A stretch of 64,000 nt of DNA, taken from the NCBI RefSeq assembly GCF_003665435.1, contig NZ_CP023407.1, forward strand, positions 2,170,001 through 2,234,000, written 5' to 3'. The stretch is from Streptomyces fungicidicus (GTDB lineage Bacteria; Actinomycetota; Actinomycetes; Streptomycetales; Streptomycetaceae). The position numbers and the translations under genes were made by a program. The notes beneath the pieces were generated by a model. The model had not been told where the DNA came from, did no database searches, and saw only the letters and a list, made by a program, of their open reading frames with translations. This document shows, piece after piece, positions 8,241 through 16,330 of this stretch (position 1 is its first letter; each line of letters begins with the position of its first letter).

Positions 8241-8278
8241 GTAACACGGGGTTCACATTCGGGCAATGGACGGGAAAT
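8241..8278 (+). promoter_or_regulatory. GlnR operator of glnII (four phased half-sites)
   Basis: GTAAC-n6-TTCAC-n6-GCAAT-n6-GAAAT: four pentamers at an exact 11-bp period, 101 bp before the glnII start. The outer sites fit the GTNAC and GAAAC consensus best. This is the classical GlnR/GlnRII-type arrangement for glnII. Confidence 0.8.
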
Positions 8279-8378
8279 CGCCTGTTGACAGGCTGCGTGG
8301 CAGGAACGGCGGCGCCCCAGTGCCGCAGCGCCGCAGCACCCGCGCAAGCGCCCAGACCCACCCCGAAGGATGTGGACC

Positions 8379-9407
8379 GTGAGCTTCAAGGCCGAGTACA
8401 TCTGGATCGACGGCACCGAGCCGACCGCCAAGCTGCGGTCCAAGACGAAGATCCTGGGCGACGACGCCAAGGGCGCGGACCTGCCGGTCTGGGGCTTCGA
8501 CGGGTCCTCCACCAACCAGGCCAAGGGGCACGCCTCCGACCGCGTCCTCAAGCCGGTGTTCGTCTGCCCGGACCCCATCCGCGGCGGTGACGACGTCCTG
8601 GTGCTGTGCGAGGTCCTGAACACGGACATGACGCCGCACGAGTCCAACACCCGTGCCGCGCTGGCCGAGGTCGCCGGGAAGTTCGCCGCCCAGGAGCCGA
8701 TCTTCGGCATCGAGCAGGAGTACACCTTCTTCAAGGGCTCCCGGCCACTCGGCTTCCCCGAGGGCGGTTTCCCGGCCGCGCAGGGCGGCTACTACTGCGG
8801 TGTCGGCTCGGACGAGATCTTCGGCCGGGACGTCGTCGAGGCGCACCTGGAGAACTGCCTGAAGGCGGGTCTGGGCCTCTCCGGCATCAACGCCGAGGTC
8901 ATGCCCGGCCAGTGGGAGTTCCAGGTCGGCCCGCTGGCCCCGCTGGAGGTCTCCGACCAGCTGTGGGTGGCCCGCTGGCTGCTCTACCGCACGGCCGAGG
9001 ACTTCGAGGTCTCCGCCACCCTGGACCCCAAGCCGGTCAAGGGCGACTGGAACGGCGCGGGCGCGCACACCAACTTCTCCACCAAGGCCATGCGCGAGGG
9101 CTACGAGGCGATCATCACCGCGTGCGAGTCGCTCGGTGAGGGCTCCAAGCCGCTGGACCACGTGAAGAACTACGGCGCCGGCATCGACGACCGCCTCACT
9201 GGTCTGCACGAGACCGCCCCGTGGAACGAGTACTCCTACGGCGTCTCCGACCGCGGCGCCTCCGTCCGCATCCCGTGGCAGGTCGAGAAGGACGGCAAGG
9301 GCTACATCGAGGACCGCCGCCCGAACGCCAACGTCGACCCGTACGTGGTGACCCGTCTGCTGGTCGACACGTGCTGCACCGCGCTGGAGAAGGCCAGCCA
9401 GGTCTGA
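8379..9407 (+). CDS. glnII: Glutamine synthetase type II (eukaryote-like)
   Basis: Second ammonium-assimilating glutamine synthetase, short (342 residues) and of the GSII type found in eukaryotes, rhizobia and Streptomyces. GTG at 8379 (MSFKAEYIWIDG) is taken as start, with GAAGGA about 9 nt upstream; an in-frame ATG three codons earlier would place the site too close. Signature blocks are FDGSSTNQA, EQEYTFF, MPGQWEFQVGP and the ATP-site region GAGAHTNFSTKAMR. GSII enzymes are not adenylylated and lack the GSI tyrosine loop, so control is expected at transcription through the GlnR half-sites upstream. Confidence 0.97.
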   Translation: MSFKAEYIWIDGTEPTAKLRSKTKILGDDAKGADLPVWGFDGSSTNQAKGHASDRVLKPVFVCPDPIRGGDDVLVLCEVLNTDMTPHESNTRAALAEVAGKFAAQEPIFGIEQEYTFFKGSRPLGFPEGGFPAAQGGYYCGVGSDEIFGRDVVEAHLENCLKAGLGLSGINAEVMPGQWEFQVGPLAPLEVSDQLWVARWLLYRTAEDFEVSATLDPKPVKGDWNGAGAHTNFSTKAMREGYEAIITACESLGEGSKPLDHVKNYGAGIDDRLTGLHETAPWNEYSYGVSDRGASVRIPWQVEKDGKGYIEDRRPNANVDPYVVTRLLVDTCCTALEKASQV

Positions 9408-9426
9408 CCTCCGGCTCAGCCGGACC

Positions 9427-9461
9427 GAAGGGGCGCCCACCGCCGAGGTGGGCGCCCCTTC
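9427..9461 (+). terminator. Terminator of glnII
   Basis: GAAGGGGCGCCCACC pairs perfectly with its complement (9447-9461) around a 5-nt loop, 20 nt after the glnII stop. Confidence 0.9.
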
Positions 9462-9522
9462 GCGTGGTCCGAGCGGTGAGAGGGGACTCCTGCGGGGCAC
9501 GGGTGTCTGCTTCAATGGGGAC

Positions 9523-9645
9523 ATGGCCGGCTTCCGTAAGTACGACGCGACGGGTCGCCGTGACCTGGAACCGTTCTGGCCTTCCCGTCAGCACCACGAC
9601 TTCGACCGGGTGTGTTGTCGCGCGACGAACGCGCCGGCCCTCTAA
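9523..9645 (+). CDS. 40-codon peptide, candidate leader/attenuator ORF upstream of glnRII
   Basis: The ORF reads MAGFRKYDATGRR and ends with RQHHDFDRVCCRATNAPAL and TAA. The R-x-H-x-D-x-x-R-V-x pattern is like the very small ORFs annotated in Streptomyces genomes as putative leader peptides, whose C-terminal part is (R)RHxDLxRV followed by Cys. Here two adjacent Cys codons, both the rare TGT, sit near the end. The -10-like TTCAAT lies 6 nt before the ATG. A CCGGCC-TTC-GGCCGG hairpin (9661-9675) lies between its stop and glnRII. It is either a tiny conserved protein or a translated leader that senses Cys-tRNA; neither is proven. Confidence 0.55.
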   Translation: MAGFRKYDATGRRDLEPFWPSRQHHDFDRVCCRATNAPAL

Positions 9646-9660
9646 CGCCCGGATCTCCTC

Positions 9661-9675
9661 CCGGCCTTCGGCCGG
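9661..9675 (+). promoter_or_regulatory. Hairpin between leader ORF and glnRII
   Basis: CCGGCC-TTC-GGCCGG, a perfect 6-bp stem 15 nt after the small-ORF stop and about 54 nt before the glnRII start. It is followed by a second short dyad, TTCGCGCGAA (about 9708-9717). It could act as an attenuator element. Confidence 0.45.
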
Positions 9676-9728
9676 CGCGAACCGCGTACGTCCTCGACGA
9701 ACCCTTCGCGCGAAAGAGCTGACGTCTC

Positions 9729-10304
9729 ATGGCGACCACCCGTTCCCTGCCCTCCGTCTCCCCCGCCCCCTCTTCTCTCGCCCCCGCCCATCCCCGGCTG
9801 CGCGCCGTCGACCGGGACGAGGTGGTGACGGTCGCGGACCTGCTGCCGCCCGGCGCCACCTGGCTGCCCGCGCCGCAGAACACCCTGCCGGTCCTGCCCG
9901 GCCGGCCCCCGATGGTCGGCTATCTGGTGCTGGTCCCCGCCGACCAGCGGCCGCCGTTCCCGGTCGCGGCACCCGGCGCGGCCGGCGGCGCCGAGGGCGG
10001 CACCGACGGCGACCCGCTGATCCGGGTCGACACCGCGCAGCGCACCGCCCAGGTCGATGGACGGCAACTCGACCTGACGTACCTGGAGTTCGAGCTGCTC
10101 GCCCATCTGGTGGCGCACCCCGGCCGGGTGCACACCCGGGACCATCTGGTCGGCACGGTGTGGGGCTACGGCCATGTCGGCGACGGCCGTACCGTCGACG
10201 TCCACATCGCCCGGCTGCGCCGCAAACTGGGCGCCGGGCACCGCGACGCGATCCGCACGGTGCGCCGCGTCGGCTACAAGTACGTCCCGCCGGCCGGCCG
10301 CTGA
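9729..10304 (+). CDS. glnRII: Winged-helix regulator GlnRII (OmpR-type DNA-binding domain)
   Basis: The protein has 191 residues. The C-terminal half (about 95-188) is an OmpR/PhoB-type winged helix (LTYLEFELLAHLVAHPGRV, VDVHIARLRRKLG, VRRVGYKYV). The N-terminal 90 residues are Pro/Ala-rich and show no receiver-domain aspartate, so it is not phosphorylated in the usual way. Position next to glnII and architecture match S. coelicolor GlnRII, which is known to bind the same promoters as GlnR (glnA, glnII, amtB), with less clear effect in vivo. Expected to act as a DNA-binding cofactor or modulator of nitrogen control. Its own expression may pass through the small ORF just upstream. Confidence 0.85.
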   Translation: MATTRSLPSVSPAPSSLAPAHPRLRAVDRDEVVTVADLLPPGATWLPAPQNTLPVLPGRPPMVGYLVLVPADQRPPFPVAAPGAAGGAEGGTDGDPLIRVDTAQRTAQVDGRQLDLTYLEFELLAHLVAHPGRVHTRDHLVGTVWGYGHVGDGRTVDVHIARLRRKLGAGHRDAIRTVRRVGYKYVPPAGR

Positions 10305-10379
10305 CCCCGGCCGGGGCGGCGGTCTGCCGACAGCAGATTCCCGTTCCCCCGCGCCGCCCGGCCGGGCAGAGTCACCGGT

Positions 10380-11390
10380 ATGAGACTTCTGATGCTGGGT
10401 GGTACCGAGTTCGCGGGCCGGGCCGTCGTCGAGGCGGCCCTCGGCCGGGGCTGGGAGGTGACCGTCTTCCACCGGGGCCTGCACGAGGCGCCGAAGGGAG
10501 CGCGGACGCTGCTGGGCGACCGCACCGCGGTGGACGGTCTGGCCGCGCTCGACGAGGACCCCGGGGAGTGGGACGTCGTCGTCGACACCTGGTCGGCCGC
10601 GCCGCGCGCCGTCAGGGACTCGGCGCGGCTGCTGCGGGGCCGCGCCGGGCGGTACGTGTACGTGTCGAGCTGCTCGGTGTACGCGTGGGCGCCGCCCGCG
10701 GGGTACACCGAGCGGGCCCGGGTGGTGGAGGGCGCCTCCCCGGACGCGGACCGCACCGAGTACGCGCAGGACAAGCTGGGCGGTGAGCTGGCCGCCGTGG
10801 ACGCCTTCGGCGCGGACCGGTCGCTGCTGGTGCGGGCGGGGCTGCTCCTCGGACCGTACGAGAACGTGGGCCGGCTGCCCTGGTGGCTGACCCGGATGGC
10901 GCGCGGCGGCCCGGTCCTCGCCCCGGGCCCGCGTGACCTGCCGCTCCAGTACGCCGACGTCCGGGACCTCGCGGAGTGGATCCTCGGGGCGGCGGAGCGG
11001 GAGCTGAGCGGGCCGTACAACCTGATGTCCCCGCAGGGGCACACCACGACGGGCGAGCTGCTCGAGGCGTGCGCCGCCGTGACCGGGGGCGCGGCCGAGC
11101 TGCGCTGGACGGCGCCGGAGGTGATCCTCGACGCGGGCATCGAGCCGTGGACCCAGCTGCCGGTGTGGGTGCCGCCGGGCAGCGACCTGCACGACGCGCT
11201 GCACTCCGCGGACGTCTCCCGGGCGGTCGCGGCGGGACTGCGCTGCCGCCCGGCCGCCGAGACCGTGGCCGACACCTGGGCCTGGCTGCGGGAGATCGGC
11301 GGCACCGCCCCGCAGCGCCCGGACCGGCCCTTCAAGGGGCTGGACCCGGAGGTGGAGGCGAACGTGCTGGGCGCCGGCGGCGGGGTGTAG
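10380..11390 (+). CDS. NAD(P)-dependent epimerase/reductase (extended SDR-like)
   Basis: A 336-residue Rossmann protein. The nucleotide-binding glycines read GGTEFAG at residues 7-13, and an SSCSVYAW block with a later Tyr-x3-Lys-like EYAQDKLGG gives the catalytic Ser/Tyr/Lys set. It is related to atypical SDRs annotated as isoflavone-reductase-like or sugar-epimerase-like; the substrate is unknown. The ATG at 10380 begins directly with the beta strand MRLLMLGG, so it cannot be much shorter. It starts 75 nt after glnRII and ends 68 nt before the histidine kinase gene, all in one direction. Confidence 0.8.
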   Translation: MRLLMLGGTEFAGRAVVEAALGRGWEVTVFHRGLHEAPKGARTLLGDRTAVDGLAALDEDPGEWDVVVDTWSAAPRAVRDSARLLRGRAGRYVYVSSCSVYAWAPPAGYTERARVVEGASPDADRTEYAQDKLGGELAAVDAFGADRSLLVRAGLLLGPYENVGRLPWWLTRMARGGPVLAPGPRDLPLQYADVRDLAEWILGAAERELSGPYNLMSPQGHTTTGELLEACAAVTGGAAELRWTAPEVILDAGIEPWTQLPVWVPPGSDLHDALHSADVSRAVAAGLRCRPAAETVADTWAWLREIGGTAPQRPDRPFKGLDPEVEANVLGAGGGV

Positions 11391-11458
11391 GCAGCACCAC
11401 CCCGGGTCCGGGTGCCCGGCCCAGTGTCCCGGCCGGGCCGCTCGGCCAGACTGCTGCC

Positions 11459-12724
11459 ATGACCACCGAGACGAAGAACGACAGCGGGCGGACCGGAGTG
11501 CGGGGCATCGGGCTCGCCGCGCTACGGGGGCTGGCACTGGCCCTGGTGTCACTGCCGGGGGCGGTGCTGTGCTTCGTGCTGTCCGCGGTGTCCATCGCGC
11601 TGATCCCGATCGGGGTCGGCATCGTCACCACCCCGTACGTCCTCACCGGCGTGCGGGCGTACGCGAACTGGCGGCGGGTGCTGGCGGCCGAGTGGGGCGG
11701 GGTGCGGATACCGCCGTCGTACCGGCCGCTGCCGAAGGACGCCAACCCGTGGGGGCGGACGTTCGGGATGCTGGGCGACCCGGCGACCTGGCGGGACCTG
11801 CGGTGGCTGCCGGCCGACATGACGGCCGGCTTCGTCACCGCGCTGCTGCCGCCCGTGCTGCTGCTCTACCCGCTGGAGGGGTTCGCGCTGGCGGTCGGGC
11901 TGTGGCGGGTGATGCCCGACGGGTACTGGTACGGCTTCGTGCCGGTCTCCGACCAGACGTCCGCGCTCGGCGCGGGTGTGCTCGCCCTCGCCGTGCTGTT
12001 CTGCGCGCACTTCTTCACGCCCCGCCTGCTGGACCTCCATTTCCGGCTCACCCGGGCCGTGCTCGGCTCGCACCAGGGCGAACTGACCGAGCGGGTGCGG
12101 GTGCTGACCGAGACCCGGCGGGACGCCGTGGACACCTCCGCAGCCGAACTGCGGCGCATCGAACGGGATCTGCACGACGGGGCGCAGGCGCGGCTGGTCG
12201 CCATGGGCATGGACCTGGGGACGATCGAGGCGCTGATCGAGAGGGACCCGGCGAAGGCGCGTGAGCTGCTGGCGCAGACCCGGCGGTCGTCCGCCGAGGC
12301 GCTGACCGAGTTGCGGGAGCTGGTGCGCGGCATCCATCCGCCGGTGCTGGCCGAGCGCGGGCTGGGGGACGCGGTGCGGGCGCTGGCGCTGCGGCTGCCG
12401 GTGTCCGGCGAGGTGAACGTGGAGCTGCCGGGGCGGGCGGAGGCGCCGGTGGAGTCGGCCGCGTACTTCGCGGTGAGCGAGGTGCTCACCAACGCGGTGA
12501 AGCACTCCGGGGCGGACCGGATCTGGGTCGACCTGCATCACGCCGGGGGCCATCTGCGGGTGACGGTCACCGACAACGGCCGGGGCGGCGCGGTGATCGG
12601 GGCCGGCTCGGGGCTGACGGGGGTGGAGCGGCGACTGGGTACATTCGACGGCGTCCTGGCCGTCAGCAGTCCCGCGGGCGGTCCCACCATGGTCACCATG
12701 GAGATCCCTTGCGCGTTGTCCTAG
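11459..12724 (+). CDS. Two-component sensor histidine kinase (HPK7/NarX-like)
   Basis: The protein has 421 residues. There are four or so membrane segments in the first 200 residues, including LALVSLPGAVLCFVLSAVSIALIPIG and AGVLALAVLFCAHF, with a sensor region (PF13796-like) annotated in streptomycete homologues. The dimerisation block ERDLHDGAQARL carries phospho-acceptor His239. The HATPase part includes the N-box VLTNAVKHS and the G-box DNGRGG. It overlaps the response regulator by 16 nt, so the two form a translationally coupled pair. The signal is unknown; proximity to nitrogen genes is suggestive only. Confidence 0.93.
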   Translation: MTTETKNDSGRTGVRGIGLAALRGLALALVSLPGAVLCFVLSAVSIALIPIGVGIVTTPYVLTGVRAYANWRRVLAAEWGGVRIPPSYRPLPKDANPWGRTFGMLGDPATWRDLRWLPADMTAGFVTALLPPVLLLYPLEGFALAVGLWRVMPDGYWYGFVPVSDQTSALGAGVLALAVLFCAHFFTPRLLDLHFRLTRAVLGSHQGELTERVRVLTETRRDAVDTSAAELRRIERDLHDGAQARLVAMGMDLGTIEALIERDPAKARELLAQTRRSSAEALTELRELVRGIHPPVLAERGLGDAVRALALRLPVSGEVNVELPGRAEAPVESAAYFAVSEVLTNAVKHSGADRIWVDLHHAGGHLRVTVTDNGRGGAVIGAGSGLTGVERRLGTFDGVLAVSSPAGGPTMVTMEIPCALS

Positions 12725-13362
12725 CCGAAGACCTGTTCCTGCTGCGTGACGGACTCGTCCGGCTGCTCGAGGCCCACGACTTCGAGATCGCGGCGGCCGT
12801 GGAGTCGGGGCCCGAACTGGCGCGGGCGCTGGCCGAGCTGGAGCCCGACGTCGCCGTGGTCGACGTACGGCTGCCGCCGACGCACACCGACGAGGGGCTG
12901 CAGTGCGCGCTGGACGCCCGCCGGGAGCGGCCGGGGCTGCCGGTGCTGGTGCTCTCGCAGCACGTGGAGCAGTTGTACGCACGGGAGCTGCTGGCCGACG
13001 GCAGCGGCGGTGTGGGCTATCTGCTGAAGGACCGGGTGTTCGACGCGGAGCAGTTCGTGGACGCGGTACGGCGGGTGGCGCAGGGGGGTACGGCGATGGA
13101 CCCGCAGGTGATCCAGCAGCTGCTGGCGCGGCGGTCGGGCGACGACCGCCCGCTGGCCCGGCTGACGCCCCGGGAGCTGGAGGTGCTGGAGCTGATGGCG
13201 CAGGGGCGGACCAACGCGGCGATCGCGGCCCGGCTGGTGGTGACGGAACGGGCGATCGCGAAGCACACCGCGAACATCTTCGCCAAATTGGGACTGGAGG
13301 TCTCGGACGACGACAACCGGCGCGTGCTGGCGGTTCTCGCCTATCTCGACCACGGCCGGTGA
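12709..13362 (+). CDS. NarL/LuxR-type response regulator
   Basis: A 217-residue receiver plus LuxR helix-turn-helix protein. The start is TTG at 12709, because the first beta strand MRVVLAED must be included and it begins there; this lies inside the 3' end of the kinase gene. The phospho-acceptor is Asp52 (VAVVDVRLPP), the switch residues lie in VLVLSQHVE, and Lys occurs in YLLKDRV. The HTH (LTPRELEVLELMAQGRTNAAIAARL region) lies at about 148-205. It is the partner of the kinase just upstream; target genes cannot be read from the sequence. Confidence 0.93.
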   Translation: MRVVLAEDLFLLRDGLVRLLEAHDFEIAAAVESGPELARALAELEPDVAVVDVRLPPTHTDEGLQCALDARRERPGLPVLVLSQHVEQLYARELLADGSGGVGYLLKDRVFDAEQFVDAVRRVAQGGTAMDPQVIQQLLARRSGDDRPLARLTPRELEVLELMAQGRTNAAIAARLVVTERAIAKHTANIFAKLGLEVSDDDNRRVLAVLAYLDHGR

Positions 13363-13580
13363 AACCGCACCCGCCCCCTCACCACGGGTGGCTGATCCAC
13401 AACTGCCGGTGTAGCAGGGGCTGTTGAAACTCATGTGGCCGTACTGACTTTCCCTCGATTCACGGGACGGCTGAACACCCGTGGGGCGACTTGCGTACTC
13501 AAGGGAGCCGCTTCACTCCTGTCGGGCCGCTCGATGCCCCGCAATGGGATGCCCCCGTAAGGAAGGTCAAGAGGAGTTCC

Positions 13581-15107
13581 ATGGGACGCAACACAAGAAA
13601 ACGCCGTATGCCGTTGGCGACCAAGGTGACAGCCGGGGCGGCGGCCCTGGCGCTCGGTGGGGGCGGGCTGGTCTGGGCCAACTTCTACGCCTCGGCTCAT
13701 GAGGACGGAGGCCAGCACAACCGGACGAAGTCGAGAAACGCGCAGGTCGCGACGATCAACTGCCCCGACGTCGGTCAGAAGCTGACGAAGGTGCCGCGCA
13801 GCGCCCGCAAGGGCGTGGCGAAGGAACTGGCGCTGCTGGACCGGCAGATCACGGACGCCTACACACGTCTCGCGGACACGCGCCAGGCCCAGGCGGGCGA
13901 CGCGTCCTACGTCGACAACGCCATCCTCGGGCCGCTGAAGTCCAAGCGGACCGCCACCCTGGACCGGATCGGCATCAACATCAACCGGGCGGGCGGCAAG
14001 GCGCCGCGCGACCTCGGCCGGTTCGCCCGGTGCCAGGGCGTTCCCGTCGAACAGCCGGGCGGGAACGGCGGCGACGGCGGTGGCGGCCAGGGCGACGGCG
14101 GTCAGAACGACGGCGGCCAGGACCAGGGCGGCGGAGGCCAGGACGGCGGCCAGGGCAACGGCAACGGCGGTCAGGCCGGCAACGGGCCCGTGGCGGACGA
14201 CTTCATCAACATCGAGGACGTCCAGCCGAACTCCCGCAACCTGCCCAACGGACTGGCCGCGAACGGCGGCGGCGGTTCCACGGGCACCTTCACCACCGAG
14301 TGCGGCACCAACGAGAACGCGCTGCGCAACTCGGACAACGTGATCGTCGCCCCCGGTGTCAGCAACGGCGCGCAGCACCAGCACGACTACGTCGGCAACC
14401 AGGCCAACACCGCCTTCGCGAGCGACGAGGACCTGGCCAACGGCGAGACCACGTGCCAGAACCAGGGCGACAGGTCGACTTACTTCTGGCCGGTCCTGCG
14501 GATCCAGGACGGCACGCAGGACATCGACCAGGGCCAGCCGGGCGGCGGTCAGGACGGCAACGTAGGAAAGATCGTCGCGCCCACCGCCGCGGAGCTGAAG
14601 TTCGTCGGCAACCGGACCGGCGACGTCGTCGCGATGCCGAGGGCGCTGCGCATCATCACCGGTGACGCCAAGTCCCTCACCAACGGGCTGAACAACGCCA
14701 ACACCGCCTGGAGCTGCACCGGCTTCGAGGACCGGCAGGTGACGGACAAGTACCCGATCTGCCCCGAGGGCAGCGGGGTGGTCCGGACCACGGCCTTCCA
14801 GAGCTGCTGGGACGGGCAGAACGCCGACAGCGCCAACCACCGCACGCACGTGGACTTCGTCGAGGCGGACGGCACCTGCTCGAACGGTTTCCAGGCCATC
14901 CCGCAGCTCCAGGTCCGCCTGGTCTACGACAACATCCCGGCCCCGCGGATCGAGAACGGGCAAGTCGTGAACCCGTTCGCGCTGGACTCCTTCCCGGAGC
15001 AGCTGCACAAGCCGATCACCGACCACAACGACTTCATCAACTTCTTCGACGAGAACCTGATGAACGAGATGGTCGACTGCATCAACAGCGGCCAGGACTG
15101 CCAGTAG
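13581..15107 (+). CDS. Secreted DUF1996 protein with Gly/Gln-rich linker
   Basis: The protein has 508 residues; its ATG at 13581 follows GAGGAG. The signal peptide is basic ([12 protein letters not shown]) followed by [22 protein letters not shown] helical segment bounded by cysteines (about 54-152) comes first, then a low-complexity Gly/Gln/Asp linker (about 160-203), then DUF1996 (about 205-508). The DUF has conserved histidines in QHQHDYVGN and HRTHVDF. DUF1996 occurs in fungi and actinomycetes as an extracellular domain of unknown activity. The layout parallels the RlpA-like protein at 7440. It is probably exported and soluble or wall-associated. Confidence 0.82.
   Translation: MGRNTRKRRMPLATKVTAGAAALALGGGGLVWANFYASAHEDGGQHNRTKSRNAQVATINCPDVGQKLTKVPRSARKGVAKELALLDRQITDAYTRLADTRQAQAGDASYVDNAILGPLKSKRTATLDRIGININRAGGKAPRDLGRFARCQGVPVEQPGGNGGDGGGGQGDGGQNDGGQDQGGGGQDGGQGNGNGGQAGNGPVADDFINIEDVQPNSRNLPNGLAANGGGGSTGTFTTECGTNENALRNSDNVIVAPGVSNGAQHQHDYVGNQANTAFASDEDLANGETTCQNQGDRSTYFWPVLRIQDGTQDIDQGQPGGGQDGNVGKIVAPTAAELKFVGNRTGDVVAMPRALRIITGDAKSLTNGLNNANTAWSCTGFEDRQVTDKYPICPEGSGVVRTTAFQSCWDGQNADSANHRTHVDFVEADGTCSNGFQAIPQLQVRLVYDNIPAPRIENGQVVNPFALDSFPEQLHKPITDHNDFINFFDENLMNEMVDCINSGQDCQ
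14057..14190 (+). repeat. In-frame GGC/CAG-rich degenerate repeat coding the linker
   Basis: About 134 bp of degenerate GGCGGCCAGGAC-type units encodes G/Q/D/N repeats between the two domains of the DUF1996 protein. It is likely variable in length between strains. Confidence 0.75.
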
Positions 15108-15124
15108 TCACCCAGCGGCACAAG

Positions 15125-15164
15125 GAAGAGGCCGGCGGCGGGATCTCCCGCCGCCGGCCTCTTC
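15125..15164. terminator. Bidirectional terminator
   Basis: GAAGAGGCCGGCGGCGGGA and its exact complement (15146-15164) form a very long GC stem, 17 nt after the DUF1996 gene stop. It also lies downstream of the convergent lipoprotein gene, whose stop is at 15185. Confidence 0.9.
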
Positions 15165-15184
15165 GCCGTCCCCGCCCGGCGGGG

Positions 15185-15616
15185 TCAGCCGTGGTGGCCG
15201 CCACGGTTGTGGCTGCCGCCGGGGTTCATGTGCTCGGACCCCTCCTCCATGGTCCCGCCGAGCGTGCCGCGCAGGGCCGTCACGGTCCGCTCCTCCCCCA
15301 CGGCCACCCACTTGCGGCCGACGAGGTAGTAACCGCCGTAGTCCTTGGCGGAGTTGAGCCATTCACGCTGTCCACGGTCAGTGGCGAAGGTGGCGAGCAC
15401 GTACTTCTCCCCGCCCTTCTTGCACAGCGCCTGCCGGATGGTGTCGGCGTCGGTCTGCATGTCCGGCTCGCACTTCGCCTCGGCGGCCAGGTGCTCCAGA
15501 CTGCCGGTCGCGGTGGCCGGCACCCGGTCCTCACCGTCGCCGCCGGATCCGCAGCCCGCCAGCGCCAGGGCCGCCACCGCGCCGGTCAGCGCGAGCATCG
15601 GTCGGGTCACCCTCAT
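15185..15616 (-). CDS. Small lipoprotein
   Basis: The protein has 143 residues. The ATG (complement of 15614-15616) follows GGAGGA. A type II signal peptide ends in the lipobox LALAGC, so the mature protein is anchored to the outer face of the membrane. The mature part has two more cysteines (AKCEPDMQTDADTIRQALC) and the end is His/Gly-rich (HNRGGHHG), which could bind metal. Function is unknown; the sequence resembles streptomycete hypothetical lipoproteins. It is convergent with the DUF1996 gene and divergent from the TPR gene. Confidence 0.8.
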   Translation of the reverse strand: MRVTRPMLALTGAVAALALAGCGSGGDGEDRVPATATGSLEHLAAEAKCEPDMQTDADTIRQALCKKGGEKYVLATFATDRGQREWLNSAKDYGGYYLVGRKWVAVGEERTVTALRGTLGGTMEEGSEHMNPGGSHNRGGHHG

Positions 15617-15764
15617 GTGTTCCTCCGGTCCTTGACGGCCGCATCGTGACGGCGACACGCCGCACGGAGCCCCGGCGGGGGGCTCTCGGCCTTCGATACG
15701 GACGGGACACCCGCGGTGCTCAAATTCCGCTGCGCCGGCGGGGACGGCGTGCGACGGTGGCGTG

Positions 15765-16277
15765 ATGAACAGCGACTGGGAAGACCGCGTGACCGCCGCC
15801 TGGGCCCGCTTCGACGACTTCGCGCAGGAGGACGCTCCGGCCTTCCGGGCCATGATCGACGCGCTCGTCGCCGAGCTGCCCGGGGACAGCCCGCTGGGCC
15901 CCTTCGAGCAGGCCTGCGCCTGGGACTCCACCGGGCACTCGGACCGGGCGGTGCCGCTGTACCGGCGGGCGCTGGACGGCGGGCTGGCCGACGTCAGCCG
16001 CTACAAGGCACGGCGGGCAAAAATCCAGCTGGCCAGCTCGCTGCGGAACACCGGCGAGGCGGAGCAGGGCGTGCGGCTGCTGACGCCGGAACTCCTCGCG
16101 CCGTCCGACGAGCTGGACGACGCCGTACGCGCCTGTCTGGCGCTGTGCCTGTCGAGTCTCGGGCGGGACCGCGAGGGACTGTCGCTGGTCCTCGGCGCGC
16201 TCGCCCCGCATCTGCCGCGCTACCAGCGCTCGATGGCGAACTACGCGCGGCTGCTGGTGGAGCCCCCCGCCGAGTGA
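15765..16277 (+). CDS. Tetratricopeptide-like protein
   Basis: The protein has 170 residues counted from the ATG at 15765; a GTG three bases earlier is in the same frame. It is made of helical pairs resembling TPR units (for example PFEQACAWDSTGHSDRAVPLYRRAL and KIQLASSLRNTGEAEQGVRLL). Streptomycete members carry the TPR_5-like domain. It is soluble, with no signal. A role in protein-protein interaction is all the family allows; no partner is evident. It precedes the sigma-like membrane gene by 53 bp in the same direction. Confidence 0.75.
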   Translation: MNSDWEDRVTAAWARFDDFAQEDAPAFRAMIDALVAELPGDSPLGPFEQACAWDSTGHSDRAVPLYRRALDGGLADVSRYKARRAKIQLASSLRNTGEAEQGVRLLTPELLAPSDELDDAVRACLALCLSSLGRDREGLSLVLGALAPHLPRYQRSMANYARLLVEPPAE

Positions 16278-16330
16278 CGCCCCGGCCGCGGGGCAGGTGA
16301 CCATCCACCCGTTCGCTCGTTCTGCTGGAC

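Noticed and set aside
14057..14190. Possible CRISPR or mobile repeat
   Set aside because: The repeats are in frame and code for the Gly/Gln linker of the DUF1996 protein.
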